Source of the DNA: Papio anubis
Lineage: Eukaryota; Chordata; Mammalia; Primates; Cercopithecidae
Length of the DNA: 64,000 nucleotides
Reading direction: 5' to 3'
NCBI RefSeq assembly: GCF_008728515.1
Contig: NC_044990.1
Location: 61,608,879 to 61,672,878 of the forward strand
This document shows positions 1 through 10,396 of the stretch, piece after piece. Numbering within the stretch: position 1 is the first letter of the stretch; each line of letters starts with the position of its first letter. The notes under the pieces are model-generated. The model was not told the origin of the DNA. It did no database searches and saw only the letters and a list, made by a program, of their open reading frames with translations. A program made the position numbers and the translations under genes.

Positions 1-660
1 TTAAATAACTAAAAGATTGGAATTGGAATGTTTCTAACACAAAGAAATGATCAATGCTTAAGGTGATACATACGCTAATTTCCCTGAATTGGTTATAACA
101 CATTGTATTTCTGTATCGGAACATCGCATGTAGCTGATAATTATATACAACCATGGTGTACCTATAATAATTTAAAACTAAGAAATTTGGAGCAATGGCT
201 TGAAAAAATTTTAAAATCAAAGAATATCTAATTCAGTAAAATTGAATGAATATTTATAGTGTGCTAATTCATCTTCTACAAATGTTCATATATATCAAAC
301 TTTATTCCTACAAAAACCTTTGATATAGGCTTTAAGAATATATTTCAGTTTCTCAGTTTTAGGCAATGTAATGTATACTTTAGAGTTATGCAGAGGCAGA
401 ATTTGAAAATAATCTCTTCATTTCTAATTCCATGTTCTGTATACATTTTAAATTTTATATATGTTCCTTCAATTGGAAAAGATAAGAACAACAAAATTCT
501 AGATGAAAAACAAGAGACTCTTTCTAACTTTCTAACATGATCAACAACTAAGCATATGCAAAATAAAAGAAAGCTATAGAGGAAAACTATCTGTAAGTGC
601 TCTAATATCTTTCAGTATTAGGAAAGAAATAATCATGTAGTAGCTTGCATTGGAGAGTTG
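1..660. other. AT-rich sequence with no recognised feature
   Basis: I see no repeat family, open frame of note or RNA gene here. The sequence is AT-rich and non-repetitive by eye. Confidence 0.5.
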
Positions 661-661
661 T

Positions 662-1145
662 CATGGTTACTTTTATGTGTAAAAGTGACTGGGCTATGGG
701 GTGCCCAGGTATTTGGTTAAATATGCTGTGTGTGTCTATGAGAATGTTTCTAGATGAGATTAACACTTGACTTGGTAGAGTGAGTAAAGAAAAATTGCCC
801 TCCCTAATGTGTGTGGACCTCATCAAATTCACTGAAGGATCGAATAGAATAAAAAAGCTGTGTTAGGAAGACTGCCTCTCTCTCTCTCTCTTTATGTGAC
901 TGTCTTTTAGCAGGACCTCAGTCTTCTCCTACCTTTAGTTTGAGACTCAGACTTGGACTTATACACACACACAATCAGCTTTCCTGCTTCAGACTCCGGT
1001 TGAAACTATAGCATACGTTTCCCTGTGTCTGAAAACCTTGTTAACTGCAAATCACGGGGTTTCTCAACTTCTATAATCACATAATCTGCACATTCGTATT
1101 CCTTATAATTTTTCTTCCTTCCTTCCTTCCTTCCTTCTTTCTTTC

Positions 1146-1216
<71 letters not shown>

Positions 1217-1312
1217 CTCTCTCTCTCTCTTTCTTTTTCTTTCTTTTCTTTCTTTCTTTCCTCTCTCTCTTTTCCCCTCATTCTGTTTCTCTGAAGAAGC
1301 CAGATGAATACA
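662..1312 (+). mobile_element. MLT1-type LTR (ERVL-MaLR) with an expanded internal microsatellite
   Basis: The left part reads like an MLT1 LTR: a GGTTACTTTTATGTGT opening, then GACTGGGCTATGGGGTGCCCAG, GATGAGATTAACA, CTCATCAAATTCACTGAAGG and ATTCCTTATAAT. The final TTCTGTTTCTCTGAAGAA block and the diverged GATGAATACAG end appear only after 1278. Between them the short TCTCTC/TATA stretch normal for this LTR has been replaced by a long pyrimidine repeat. This is probably a solo LTR; I see no internal region or partner LTR. Confidence 0.82.
1108..1277. repeat. Pyrimidine microsatellite (CCTT)n-(CTTT)n-(CT)n inside the MLT1 LTR
   Basis: About 170 bases are almost purely C and T on the plus strand, beginning with CCTT units, then an uninterrupted CTTT run of roughly 17 units (about 1146-1215), then CT and mixed units. 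The length makes it a likely length polymorphism. A 115-codon frame read from the other strand is only Lys/Glu/Arg repeat and is not a gene. Confidence 0.95.
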
Positions 1313-1340
1313 GGGAGCGAGTTAGAAAATATATCCAATA

Positions 1341-1616
1341 TCTGTCCTGACACTATGGCTCATGCCTTAATTCCAACACTTTCCTAAGCAAAAGCAAGAG
1401 GATCACTTGAAGCCAGGAGTGGAAGATGAGCCTGAACAACAGAGTGAGTCCCTGACTCTACAAAGAAAAAAAAATTAAACAGCCATGGGGCATGTGCCTG
1501 TAGTCCCAACTACTTGAGAGGCTGAGTTGGGAGGATTGCTTGAGGTGAAGAGGTAAAGGCTGCAGTAAGTTATGAGGGCATCACTACACTACAGCCTGGG
1601 CAACACAGCAAGATAG
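1341..1616 (+). mobile_element. Old Alu (AluJ-like)
   Basis: A diverged full Alu: GGCTCATGCC, AGGATCACTTGAAGCCAGGAGT, the middle A-rich AAAGAAAAAAAAATTA, then TGTAGTCCCAACTACT, GAGGATTGCTTGAGG and CAGCCTGGGCAACA. ATATCCAATA at 1331-1340 recurs at 2091-2100, beyond the purine tract, so the tract belongs to the Alu tail and the insertion spans about 1341-2090. Confidence 0.88.
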
Positions 1617-1652
1617 AAAAGAAAAGAGGAGAGGAGAGGAGAGGAGAGGGGG

Positions 1653-1683
<31 letters not shown>

Positions 1684-1828
1684 GCAAGGAAAGGAAAGGA
1701 CAAGGAAAGCAAAAGGAAAAGGAAAAGGGAAAGGGAAAGGAAAAGAAAAGAAAAGAGAGAAAGAAAGGAGAGAAAGGAAGGAAGAAGGGAGGGAAGGAAG
1801 GAATGAGGGAAGGAAGGAAGGAGGGAAA

Positions 1829-1924
<96 letters not shown>

Positions 1925-2090
1925 AGGAAGGAAGGAAGGAAGGAGAGAGAGAGAAGGAAGGAAAGAAGGAAGGAAGGAAAGAAAAAGGAAGAAAGAGAGA
2001 AAGAAAGAAAAGGAGGGAGGGAAGGAAGGAAGGAAGGAAAAAAGAAAGAAAGAAAAGAGAAAATATTCATTATCCAAGAAATCCCAAGAA
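1617..2090. repeat. Purine microsatellite (GAAA)n/(GGAA)n grown from the Alu tail
   Basis: About 470 bases are almost purely A and G, with blocks of GGAGA, GAAA, GGAAA, GGAAG, an uninterrupted GAAA run of about 19 units (1830-1908) and a GA run. It lies between the Alu body and the right copy of its target duplication, so it is the expanded A-tail. Frames of 105-169 codons through it are low-complexity artefacts. Confidence 0.93.
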
Positions 2091-2339
2091 ATATCCAATA
2101 AATGCGTTCTCTTCCATTAAAAGTAGCTTAATTCTAAAGCTTGTAGTAAGAGATTAAAGTGAATTTTTAATTCAAAGAATAACAGAAAATGTCTCAATTT
2201 TTCATGACTGGAAAAGACTCTGTTTCCCTGGCCAGACTTCACATACTCAAATACTTATCTCGGGGCAGCTAATTATAGATCAAATTCCCATGACTTCATT
2301 AATTACTCTACCCAAATCAATCTCATTAATATTTATAAA

Positions 2340-2880
2340 TATGTTCTCTGAACTCCATCTCTACTAGTTCAGGTATTATCTGTTTCCTAGGTTACTAAAA
2401 AAAGTTCCCATATTTTCTTTCTTCTATTTCCACCCTGCACAAATCCATCATCTACATTATCATTAGAAAGAGAAACCAAAAATCTAAATCAAAATATTTC
2501 ATTGCCAAATTTAACAACTTTCAGTGAGTGCTGTGAAAACAGGATAAAATTCAGTATCTTTTCATGGCATTCATAATCCTTTATGCTTTTCATTTTTATC
2601 CTCATTTCCAGATAATTTTACCTCATAATTTTCTCTTTAATAAATTTTTTTAGATATTGAAAGAACAATTCTTTTCCATATTCAATGCTCTGTTATCTAT
2701 ATTTAAACATATTCCTAATAATACTTAATTTAAATTTTATGTTTTCATATCTATCTCTCACTATAGATTTTCAATTCACCTAAAAGCATAACCCATGTCT
2801 TGTATACCTTTCCTCTTTTGTCCTGCACCTAAAACAATGCCTGGCATGTAGTTGGTGAACAACGTTTACTAGAATGATAG
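2340..2880 (+). mobile_element. L2 3' fragment
   Basis: The segment follows the end of an L2. AACTCCATCTCTACTAG and CCATCATCTACAT match the earlier part, ACAGGATAAAATTCAGTATC and ATGGCATTCATAATCC the middle, and CACCTAAAACAATGCCTGGC plus TAGTTGGTGAAC the 3' end. Divergence is high, as expected for this age class. Confidence 0.75.
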
Positions 2881-2930
2881 ACTTGTGCATCCCCAAAATG
2901 TTTTCAAACAAATGCACATATCTTAGCTGT

Positions 2931-3076
2931 CATGTTAGAGATCTTCAGAGAAATAAAACACATATGACAAATATATGCATATCATGTATATATATGTGTC
3001 ATACATGTTAGAGATCTTCAGAGAAATAAAACATATATGACAAATATATGCATATCATGTATATATGTGTGTCATA
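2931..3076. repeat. 73-bp tandem duplication (two copies)
   Basis: A 73-base unit starting CATGTTAGAGATCTTCAGAG occurs at 2931-3003 and again at 3004-3076 with only a few differences, mostly in the TA/TG part. The low divergence suggests the duplication is young compared with the surrounding L2 and L1. Confidence 0.93.
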
Positions 3077-3094
3077 CATATATATCTCTATACA

Positions 3095-3260
3095 TCGTAT
3101 TGTATTTATTAATTCATCATTAGATGGGCATTGAGTTTGATTCCATATCTTCGCTATTGTGAATAGCACTGTAATAAATATGGGCATGCAGATGTCTCTT
3201 TAGACATACTGGTTTCATTTCCTTTGGACATATATACACATATTCAGTAATGCCGCTTAA
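3095..3260 (-). mobile_element. L1 fragment (end of ORF2 region)
   Basis: On the minus strand this matches the L1 stretch near the end of ORF2. On the plus strand I see GGGCATTGAGTTTGATTCCA, CTATTGTGAATAGCACTG and the diverged CCTTTGGACATATATAC. It cannot belong to the L1 piece at 3475 because the order of parts is wrong for one minus-strand element. Confidence 0.75.
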
Positions 3261-3474
3261 TGTTATAAAAGCTTAAGTATAAAAGCTAAATGTTGTATAT
3301 TATCTTAAATAAGTTAGACTTTGTAAGATTTTTTTTTTTTTTTTTGCTTTATCTAGTATCTGATGATATTTAATCTTCCTCATAAAGTTTTCACAAATTC
3401 TAGCACTTGGTGCTTTCTAATGGCCTTATGTAAATACTACATACAATAAATGATTTACACATTTTCAAGTGCTG

Positions 3475-3870
3475 TACTTTTTAAATGTAATTAAACAATT
3501 TATAGTTGACATGTAATAATTGCATCTATTTCTGTGGGATACAATATGATGTTTCAACACATGTCTACATAGTATAATAATACAATTTGGGTAATTACTA
3601 TATTCACCACTTTAAACATTATCATTTCTTTGTGGTGACAACATCCAAAATGTTATTTTCTAGCTATCTTGAAAAGCACAATACATTGCTATTTGCTATA
3701 GTGGTTGTACTATGTAATAGACCACCAAAATTTATTCTTCCTAACTGTAATTTTACACCCATTGACCAACATCTCCATTGTAGAAAACAGTATGGAGGTT
3801 TCTCAAAAAATTTAAATGAAACTATCATATAATCCAACAATCCCATTACTGGATATGGAAAGTTACAGTT
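3475..3870 (-). mobile_element. L1 3' end with inverted 5' segment
   Basis: 3475-3780 is L1 3'UTR in antisense: TTTATAGTTGACATGTAAT, GGGATACAATATGATGTTT, ATTATCATTTCTTTGTGGTG, TAACTGTAATTTTACACCC, then GACCAACATCTCC. At about 3781 the orientation flips, and GAAAACAGTATGGAGGTT plus ATCCAACAATCCCATTACTG are sense-strand ORF2 end. A minus-strand insertion with its 5' part inverted by twin priming explains this order. Confidence 0.78.
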
Positions 3871-4677
3871 ATTCCTACTCAAAGTACAAGACAACTTTTT
3901 AGAAATGTTGAGTAAACCATCATTAAATTTTGCTGAAAACTTGACAGTATTCACTTAACATGCCATTAAATATTTAATAAACATTTGACATATTTGGACT
4001 AGTTTTAGAGAATTTAGATATTTGGCAATTTTAGAAATGTTTTTCACATCAATATCACTTGATACATCACAAATAGAAGAAGGATTCGTTATCACAAAAT
4101 GATATGTCCTTAGATAGCCATGAAGCTTTTTATTGCCATTCCCTTTTTGCTGTTCGATAATTTTGTCACAAAACAGGATAACTGAGGTCAAGAGGAACCT
4201 TTTGGCAGACAATGAATCTGGTGTTCTGCATAATACAGCTGTCATTCCATTCTAACAAAATGGTTTAGCTGCCCGATTTCTCTATGTATATTTACTATGT
4301 GTTCCACTATATACAAACGCCATTACAATTGCTTATATCTATGTGCATGTTTCTCTTTATCATAAATGACCTTGCAGGAACATTTTTCTAAACAAAATGT
4401 ACATGGCTATTTCTGTATATACCAAATGTGTGGATTCCAATAGTCTTTAACAAATGCTAGCTAATTATAGGTTCTAGCTAATTATGGTTTATAGTAATAG
4501 TTTCTTTTCTGCTGCAAATATTGTTTGTTGCCTCAGTTCATTTCAAGGTCCTATGATTTGGGAATTTCTGTACAAACTTGTATCCTGGGAATAAAATAAA
4601 ATTATAGTTTTATTTATTTATATGATGTTTTATTTTAACTGAATTTAAAATTTCTTCCAGAATATACATTATGACAT
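3871..4677. other. No recognised feature
   Basis: AT-rich sequence in which I recognise no repeat family. A short near-repeat containing CTAGCTAATTAT occurs at about 4458-4485. Confidence 0.45.
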
Positions 4678-4920
4678 GGTCAGTCATGGTGACTCACACC
4701 TGTAATCCCAGCACTTTGGGATGCCAAGGTTGGAGGATCACTTGAGGTCAGTTCAAGACCAGCCTGGCCAACAAGGTGAAACTCTACTAAATCTCTACTA
4801 AAAAAATACAAAAATTACCCAGGTGTGGTGGTGTGATCCTGTAATCCCAGACACTCTGGAGGTTGAAGCAGGAGAATGATTTGAACCCAGGAGACAGAGG
4901 TTGCACAGAGCTTGCCACTG
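4678..4920 (+). mobile_element. Alu, 3' truncated
   Basis: Both arms are recognisable: GGTGACTCACACCTGTAATC, GGATCACTTGAGGTCAG, AGACCAGCCTGGCCAACAAG, then TGTAATCCCAGACACTCTGG and GGTTGCACAGAGCTTGCCA. The element stops at GCCACTG where CACTCCAGCCTGG should follow, and there is no A-tail, so the 3' end was removed after insertion. Confidence 0.9.
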
Positions 4921-5271
4921 TATATATACACATGAGTTCCCTTTTGGAGAATAAATGATCAAAAATAGCAGAGTGTGACAAGACTGACCAATACCAAATA
5001 GAATGTTTTGGGATGAATTTAAGGCATGAGGCTGGCATTGTGGCGTAAGATTCACTGTGGAGACCGAGGATGTGACTTAGGTCTCCTCCAACAGTAACTA
5101 ATTGTAAAGTCTCATACATATGGCAAATTATAATGAGTATATACTAACTATAATCTTTTCCTCAATCGAAACAAGATTCTTTTAGATACACTTTTGAGTT
5201 AACCACATGTTCTTAACAGCCTCAATTAAAATCAACAAACAAAAAGACCTGTATATCTTTGATAACATAAA

Positions 5272-5351
5272 TATTTTGGTGCAAAAGTAAATGTGGTTTT
5301 TCTCATTACTTTTAATGGGAAAAAACGCACTTACTTTTGCACTAACCTAAT
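5272..5351. mobile_element. MADE1 mariner-type MITE (miR-548-like hairpin)
   Basis: An 80-base near-palindrome with GGTGCAAAAGTAAATGTGG on one arm, CGCACTTACTTTTGCACTAA on the other and CATTACTTTTAATGGG at the centre. This is the layout of MADE1, the element from which many primate miR-548 genes derive. The arms pair almost perfectly, so RNA from either strand would fold into a hairpin. Nothing here shows that it is transcribed or processed. Confidence 0.93.
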
Positions 5352-5547
5352 ATCTTTTAGAATAATTAGATCATAACCCTGAATATTCTTAAGTCTTTTA
5401 CTACATTCTGAGAAATTAACTCTGAACTGAAAAGAGGGAAAAAATACTATACACTTTAAGACTAATTAACAGCATATTTAATGAGTACATAAAATAAAAC
5501 CTGCTTTCAAGTTCTCTATGAAACAATGCTCAAAGTTATTTGTGACC

Positions 5548-5893
5548 TTATTAAAATGTATGCATTAAAAATGAACTTACCCTTAAATATGTCAAGTAGG
5601 AAATCCACATTTGAATAAATGTGAACCGAGGCTGGATTTACTTTGCTTATGTAGAATACACATGCCAAATTCACACTTGGATAAATGTGAATTTATTTAT
5701 TATTTATTTATTCTACATAGGGCAAAGTAAATCCAGGCCTAGATTCACATTTATCCAAATGTGAATTCCCTACTAGAACTATTTAAGGATAAGCTTTTTA
5801 AAATGCATATATTTTAAATTCATGTGAATGTGGATAAATGTGAATGTGGGAGTGTGTATTCTACATAGGGCAAAATAAATCCAGCCTAGATTC
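5548..5893. repeat. Three-copy local duplication: inverted pair plus a direct copy
   Basis: Arm A (about 5548-5656) is the imperfect inverse of arm B (about 5711-5817). CTGGATTTACTTTGC in A pairs with GGGCAAAGTAAATCCAGG in B, and the match continues through GTAGGAAATCCACATTTG on one side and CAAATGTGAATTCCCTAC on the other. A 54-base spacer separates them. A third, shorter copy at about 5826-5893 (TTCTACATAGGGCAAAATAA) runs in the same direction as B. I recognise no transposon family. Confidence 0.88.
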
Positions 5894-6969
5894 GACTGAT
5901 CAAGCCACATGTTTTCCTCTGCCAGGAAGAAATAATAGTTTTAATGCAGCAAAAATGTCTTATGCATGGTGATTTGTCCCACTAGATTATAACATTCAAG
6001 GGAGGGCCCTTTGTAACTCACCACCTCCAAGGTGCTATTTTTCTCTAATCTGCACAAAGACAAAAGTTAGCTTTGACCTAGACTTAAATATAAGTAGCCT
6101 TATATATCTAGAAAAATGTGTATATTTCTCTCACACATTCTTTATGAGACTTAGTGAAACCTTCCTAGTTCTTATGAGAAAAAAATCTTTAAGTTCCATT
6201 ATATACAAGGAGGGGATTCATCCTGTTTAGGCTGGATATTTTTTTCCCCAAAGGATAAGAAGATGCCTTTTTAAAGGAATAAATCTATACGATCTCAATG
6301 TTTCTAAAGTCTTAGAAAGACTTGGCAAACAGCCTGAGAACTGCCATAAAACAAAACATTCCAGGGACTGACTTACGAGTCTATAGATCACCTTAAACTG
6401 CTCTGGAACTTTCAAGATTAAAGCAGGTCCTTAGAATGGCACCTATAAAAGTTTGTAACCTTCAGGCTGAGCCTGGAAGAGACCTACTGCTAGTAAAAGT
6501 CTAGGAATAAAGGCTGGGTTACATCGGTGCACTTACTGATCTTAGATGTTTCACTCTGAATTTCAAATCGGGTTTATTGCTTTGTATCATTTTTGTCGTG
6601 AGTGGGGACTTAAGAAGAGTTAAAGACACAGAATTGGCTTCAGACCTATACAATATTTTTAGAACCTCATTTACCAATTCATTGAAAAATAGTATTATCA
6701 AAATTGTAGCTGTGGTTACTGATAAAAACTAGTGAAAGTGGCTAAACCAATGACCTTTTGTGAGTTTGGTTGGTCATTTAAATATGAGCAGATTGTGAAA
6801 AACAATGAAACACATAAATAATGTTCAGAAAACTATATAACCTCTGAATGTATACATGCATTGAAATATCACATTGTATCTCATAAATATGTGCAATTAT
6901 ATATTAAGTATACATTTAAAAATAAATGAAAATATATAGCCTCTGAATAAAGAAAATGATATAATTACA
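5894..6969. other. No recognised feature
   Basis: About 1.1 kb of non-repetitive sequence, including stretches less AT-rich than the surroundings near 5990-6060 and 6400-6500. I could not tie it to a repeat family, and no frame is convincing. Confidence 0.4.
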
Positions 6970-7196
6970 TGGGCAGCCCTCCACATTTGTTGGTTGAGCA
7001 TCCTAGGAGTCAACCAATCAGGATTGAAAATATGGTATTTATTTTAGCGAATTCACAGGCCTGCAGATATAGGGGGTGGACTTTTGGTATTCACGGGTTC
7101 TGACGTTGGGGTTTGAGCATCTGCAGATTTTGGTGGGTGGACAGGGAGGTGACTTGGAACCAGTGCCTCACAGATGGCAAGGGATGACTGTGTATT
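6970..7196. mobile_element. Tigger-like DNA transposon remnant (non-autonomous)
   Basis: GGCAGCCCTCCACATTTG at the left and CAAGGGATGACTGTGTA at the right resemble the inverted ends of a TcMar-Tigger family element. Internal stretches GAGCATCCTAGGAGTCAACC and GAGCATCTGCAGATTTTGG fit the same family. Most of the middle is deleted, as in MITE-like copies. Confidence 0.72.
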
Positions 7197-10040
7197 TATT
7201 ATATGATGACATATACGGTACTATAATTGACTATCATCTATTAAATTAATATTTAAATTTAAAACTAGATTATTACAAGCAGATATTTACTTGGGTCATA
7301 ACAAACCAATGTGAACTCAAGAAATTTGCATAAATAAGATAGCAAATACATCAGTAGAAAATGCAATTTTTTTAAAAGTGCAAAGTACACATTTATTTTG
7401 AATTCTCTGTTATGATAATATATATCTATCGCTTAATTAAAATCACCTCTTTATTTCATATGTTGGACATCTAATTAAATGTATAAATTTCAGAAATCAT
7501 GAAAGGTTTTAAAAGGTAGCACAGCATTCCTTTTACTTACTCCCCAGGCAGTAACAGTTTAAATTACATTGTTTTATTTCATGTAGAAGTCTCACATGCT
7601 TATTGATATAAATTTAACAAAATAGATATTTCCAAGCCCTGATATATTTTGTCATAAGTGTTTAGAATAGTAAATACTTTTAAAACAAGGACATTGCTGC
7701 TAAAAGAACCGACTGTGATTTACTGAGAAGCAATTCAGAAAAATTATCTCCTAGAACAATTGCTGTGAAGTAAACTTGATCAAATAAATAAGTCATAAGA
7801 ACATATTAATGAAAGTAGAAGAAACAGAATTTTGGACATGAAAATAAAGTATAGAAAGGAGAAAACTAAGTTTCACATTACAAAAGATCAAGTAACAATC
7901 ATCTGTTTGACAAGTAGGCTATTTTTTTTAGCATATTACCTATCAGCATGTATTTTTTGTATGTAAAACATCAGTTTTCAACAACTAAATATTACTTAAG
8001 GGTGAAATCCTCAAATACTTTTAATTATCTCTTTTAAAATAATAACCTCAATTAATCTTGTCAGTATATGCCTTTCTTTCATATAGTACTTATACATCAA
8101 AATATTGTTAAAGCTTGGTGTACATAATTTGCAGGGCTCTGTCAAGAATGAATCCAGCTTGATTATATAAGACATTTTATGTAAACAAAACATGAAAAAT
8201 TGCTTACGTTTAACCTTCTACTTCAGATAAAGGATTGACTAAAATTTTCCTTGCAATGAATAGAAATGCAAAGAAATGAAGGAAGAGAAAACAAGTTGAA
8301 GCATCTTTAATCTTTGATCACTGTCTTGCAATATCCACCCATATCTTAAGTGTAAAAGAGGATTAAAAAGGAAAAGAAGGAGGAGGGGGAAAAAAGGGAG
8401 AAGTGATGGCAAAAAAAGAGATTTAAAAACACAGAATGTAAATTCCAACTTCAATGAGATCCCCTACATAATGTCAGCTAGATGACATGATCAGGACTGT
8501 TTTTCCCTTGTCAATAGACTGTGGAGTCGGACGCAGACAGTATCTTACATCTTTTCCTCCAAAACTAAACCAACATCTTCCATCTTGTCATTCAATTGAT
8601 GTGGAAAGACTAGTCTAATGAGAAACTTGTGAAATAACACATAAGCTAGTGACTGAGAGCTAGCACCAGGCCTAGCACCAATTCCCAAATGAAAGCAGTC
8701 TCCAGACTAAACATGGATGAAATAAAAGAGTGACCAGTGAACCTTATCAGCCAAGCTGTATGTCCCAGTATCCAAAAACTCATACTGCTCAGACCTAGAT
8801 TCATCTATGCTGCTTGGCTGAATCTTCAGTCTCAATTGTAACAGTGTTTTGAATTTCACTAATCAAGAGCAGTCTTTTGGTGGCTTTGAAGTAGAAAAAT
8901 AATGTAGTAGAAACATTTACCAACATCAAGATTGCTTTCCCTAGAATTCATTGCAGTAAGGGAGAATATTATCCTGACAGTTTTAGCAGTATCTCAAAAA
9001 AGGGAAATCAGAGGGAGATTTTTAAAGGATTTAGAGATTTAGGTTTAAATGATTTAACCTGGATCTTTCAGTGTAGGGTTAGCCAGTTTTGACAGTAGTT
9101 TGGCGTGGTGGATTAGAGTAGTGATGGTCTTGAAATAAATGTTGGTAAATTATTGTGTGATAAGTGAAGTCCTTGTCTAGCCCAGCAGACTACTCTGCAT
9201 GAGATGCCTGAAACAAAAAATAAAGTTAGGTGTAGGTTTATAAAGTATTATCTTTTCTGGACAAAGAGGATAGGAAACTAACTAAATCATGTTGATAAAA
9301 GTGGTCTCTATTCTTAGTCTTAATAAGTATGATGTTCTAGCATAGTTTTTCACAGTTTTCAGATGAAATTAATGTTTTAGTTTTTGATTATAAGACTGAT
9401 AACAGACAATTCCCAAACCAAATGATTTTCATTATAGAAAAAAAAGTTTAATTAAAAATACTGAACTTGATCCTGATATGTTTTAAATCTTAATATGACA
9501 TCTTAAATATGATTTTGTGAACTCCTGAAATTATATCACAGCAGGAAAATGGCTTAACCCACTGAAATATCATGCATAAATTGTTCTCCCTTATTACAAA
9601 TGTCTTATCATTATATAATGTTTTAATAGATATAATGCTTGTCAGAAGTATTTTAATTTATTAGAGTATGTGTAACTGTTTTAAAAGTCATTTAAAAGTT
9701 AATAATTAAAATACAATACATGTGGCAATTTAAATTATGCTTAGAGATACTGTTAGCAGAGAAGGAGATTTATTGCATTCTATAAGAAGTCAATAGCAGA
9801 ATTGAGATAGACCACAATCCACTTAAGGAGTACCTATATATAGTATACATGTATAAGTAGATGATAAATTGTTTTGAGCAAGTAAATAATGTATCTTCTA
9901 GTAAACGCTTGACAATTCTTTTCTCCCTTCATTCAGGAACTAGAGTTCACTAGGAAGTAGATAAGACATTATAGTGTTTCTGCATATTGAATAGTTTCCA
10001 TTACCCATTATTAGTAAAGCCCTTAGTTAAGTACTTCTAC
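7197..10040. other. 2.8 kb without recognised feature
   Basis: I recognise no repeat family or gene. A purine-rich patch lies at 8370-8405. The part from about 8480 to 9230 is less AT-rich than its surroundings and is neither Alu, L1, L2 nor LTR to my eye; it has no usable open frame. Confidence 0.4.
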
Positions 10041-10045
10041 TTTGT
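10041..10045. repeat. Left target-site duplication of the THE1 element
   Basis: TTTGT precedes the LTR and TTGGT follows the 3' LTR at 12328-12332. They differ at one base, which fits a 5-bp duplication made at integration and decayed since. Confidence 0.7.
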
Positions 10046-10396
10046 TGATATGGTTTGGCTTTGTGTCCACCCAAATCTCAACTTGAATTTTATCTCCCAG
10101 AATCCCCACATGTTGTAGGAGGGACTTAGAGGGAGGTAATTGAATTATGGAGGCAAGTCTTTCCTGTACTATTCCCATGATAGCAAATAAGTGTTATGAG
10201 ATCTAATGGATTTATCAGGGGTTTCCACTTTTGCATGTTCCTCATTTTCTCTTGCCACCACCGTGTAAGAAGTGCCTTTCATCTCCTGCTATGATTCTGA
10301 GGGCTCCCCAGCCGTGTAGAATTGTAAGCCCAATGAAACCTTTTTTTCTTCCCAGTCTCAGGTATGTCTTTATCAGCAGCATGAAAACTAATAGTA
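10046..10396 (+). mobile_element. THE1-type 5' LTR (ERVL-MaLR)
   Basis: Starts TGATATGGTTTGGCTTTGTG and contains AGGTAATTGAATTATGG, CTCTTGCCACCACCGTGTAA and CCAATGAAACC before the GGTATGTCTTTATCAGCAGC end. Length about 351 bases, close to a full THE1 LTR. Its partner is at 11974-12327, and the two clearly diverge, so the insertion is old. Confidence 0.93.

Noticed and set aside
1570..2120. Overlapping frames of 105-169 codons on both strands
   Set aside because: They are made of Lys/Glu/Arg or Phe/Leu/Ser repeats from the purine microsatellite, not real proteins.
2931..3076. Possible CRISPR-like or satellite array
   Set aside because: Only two tandem copies without spacers, in a primate genome.
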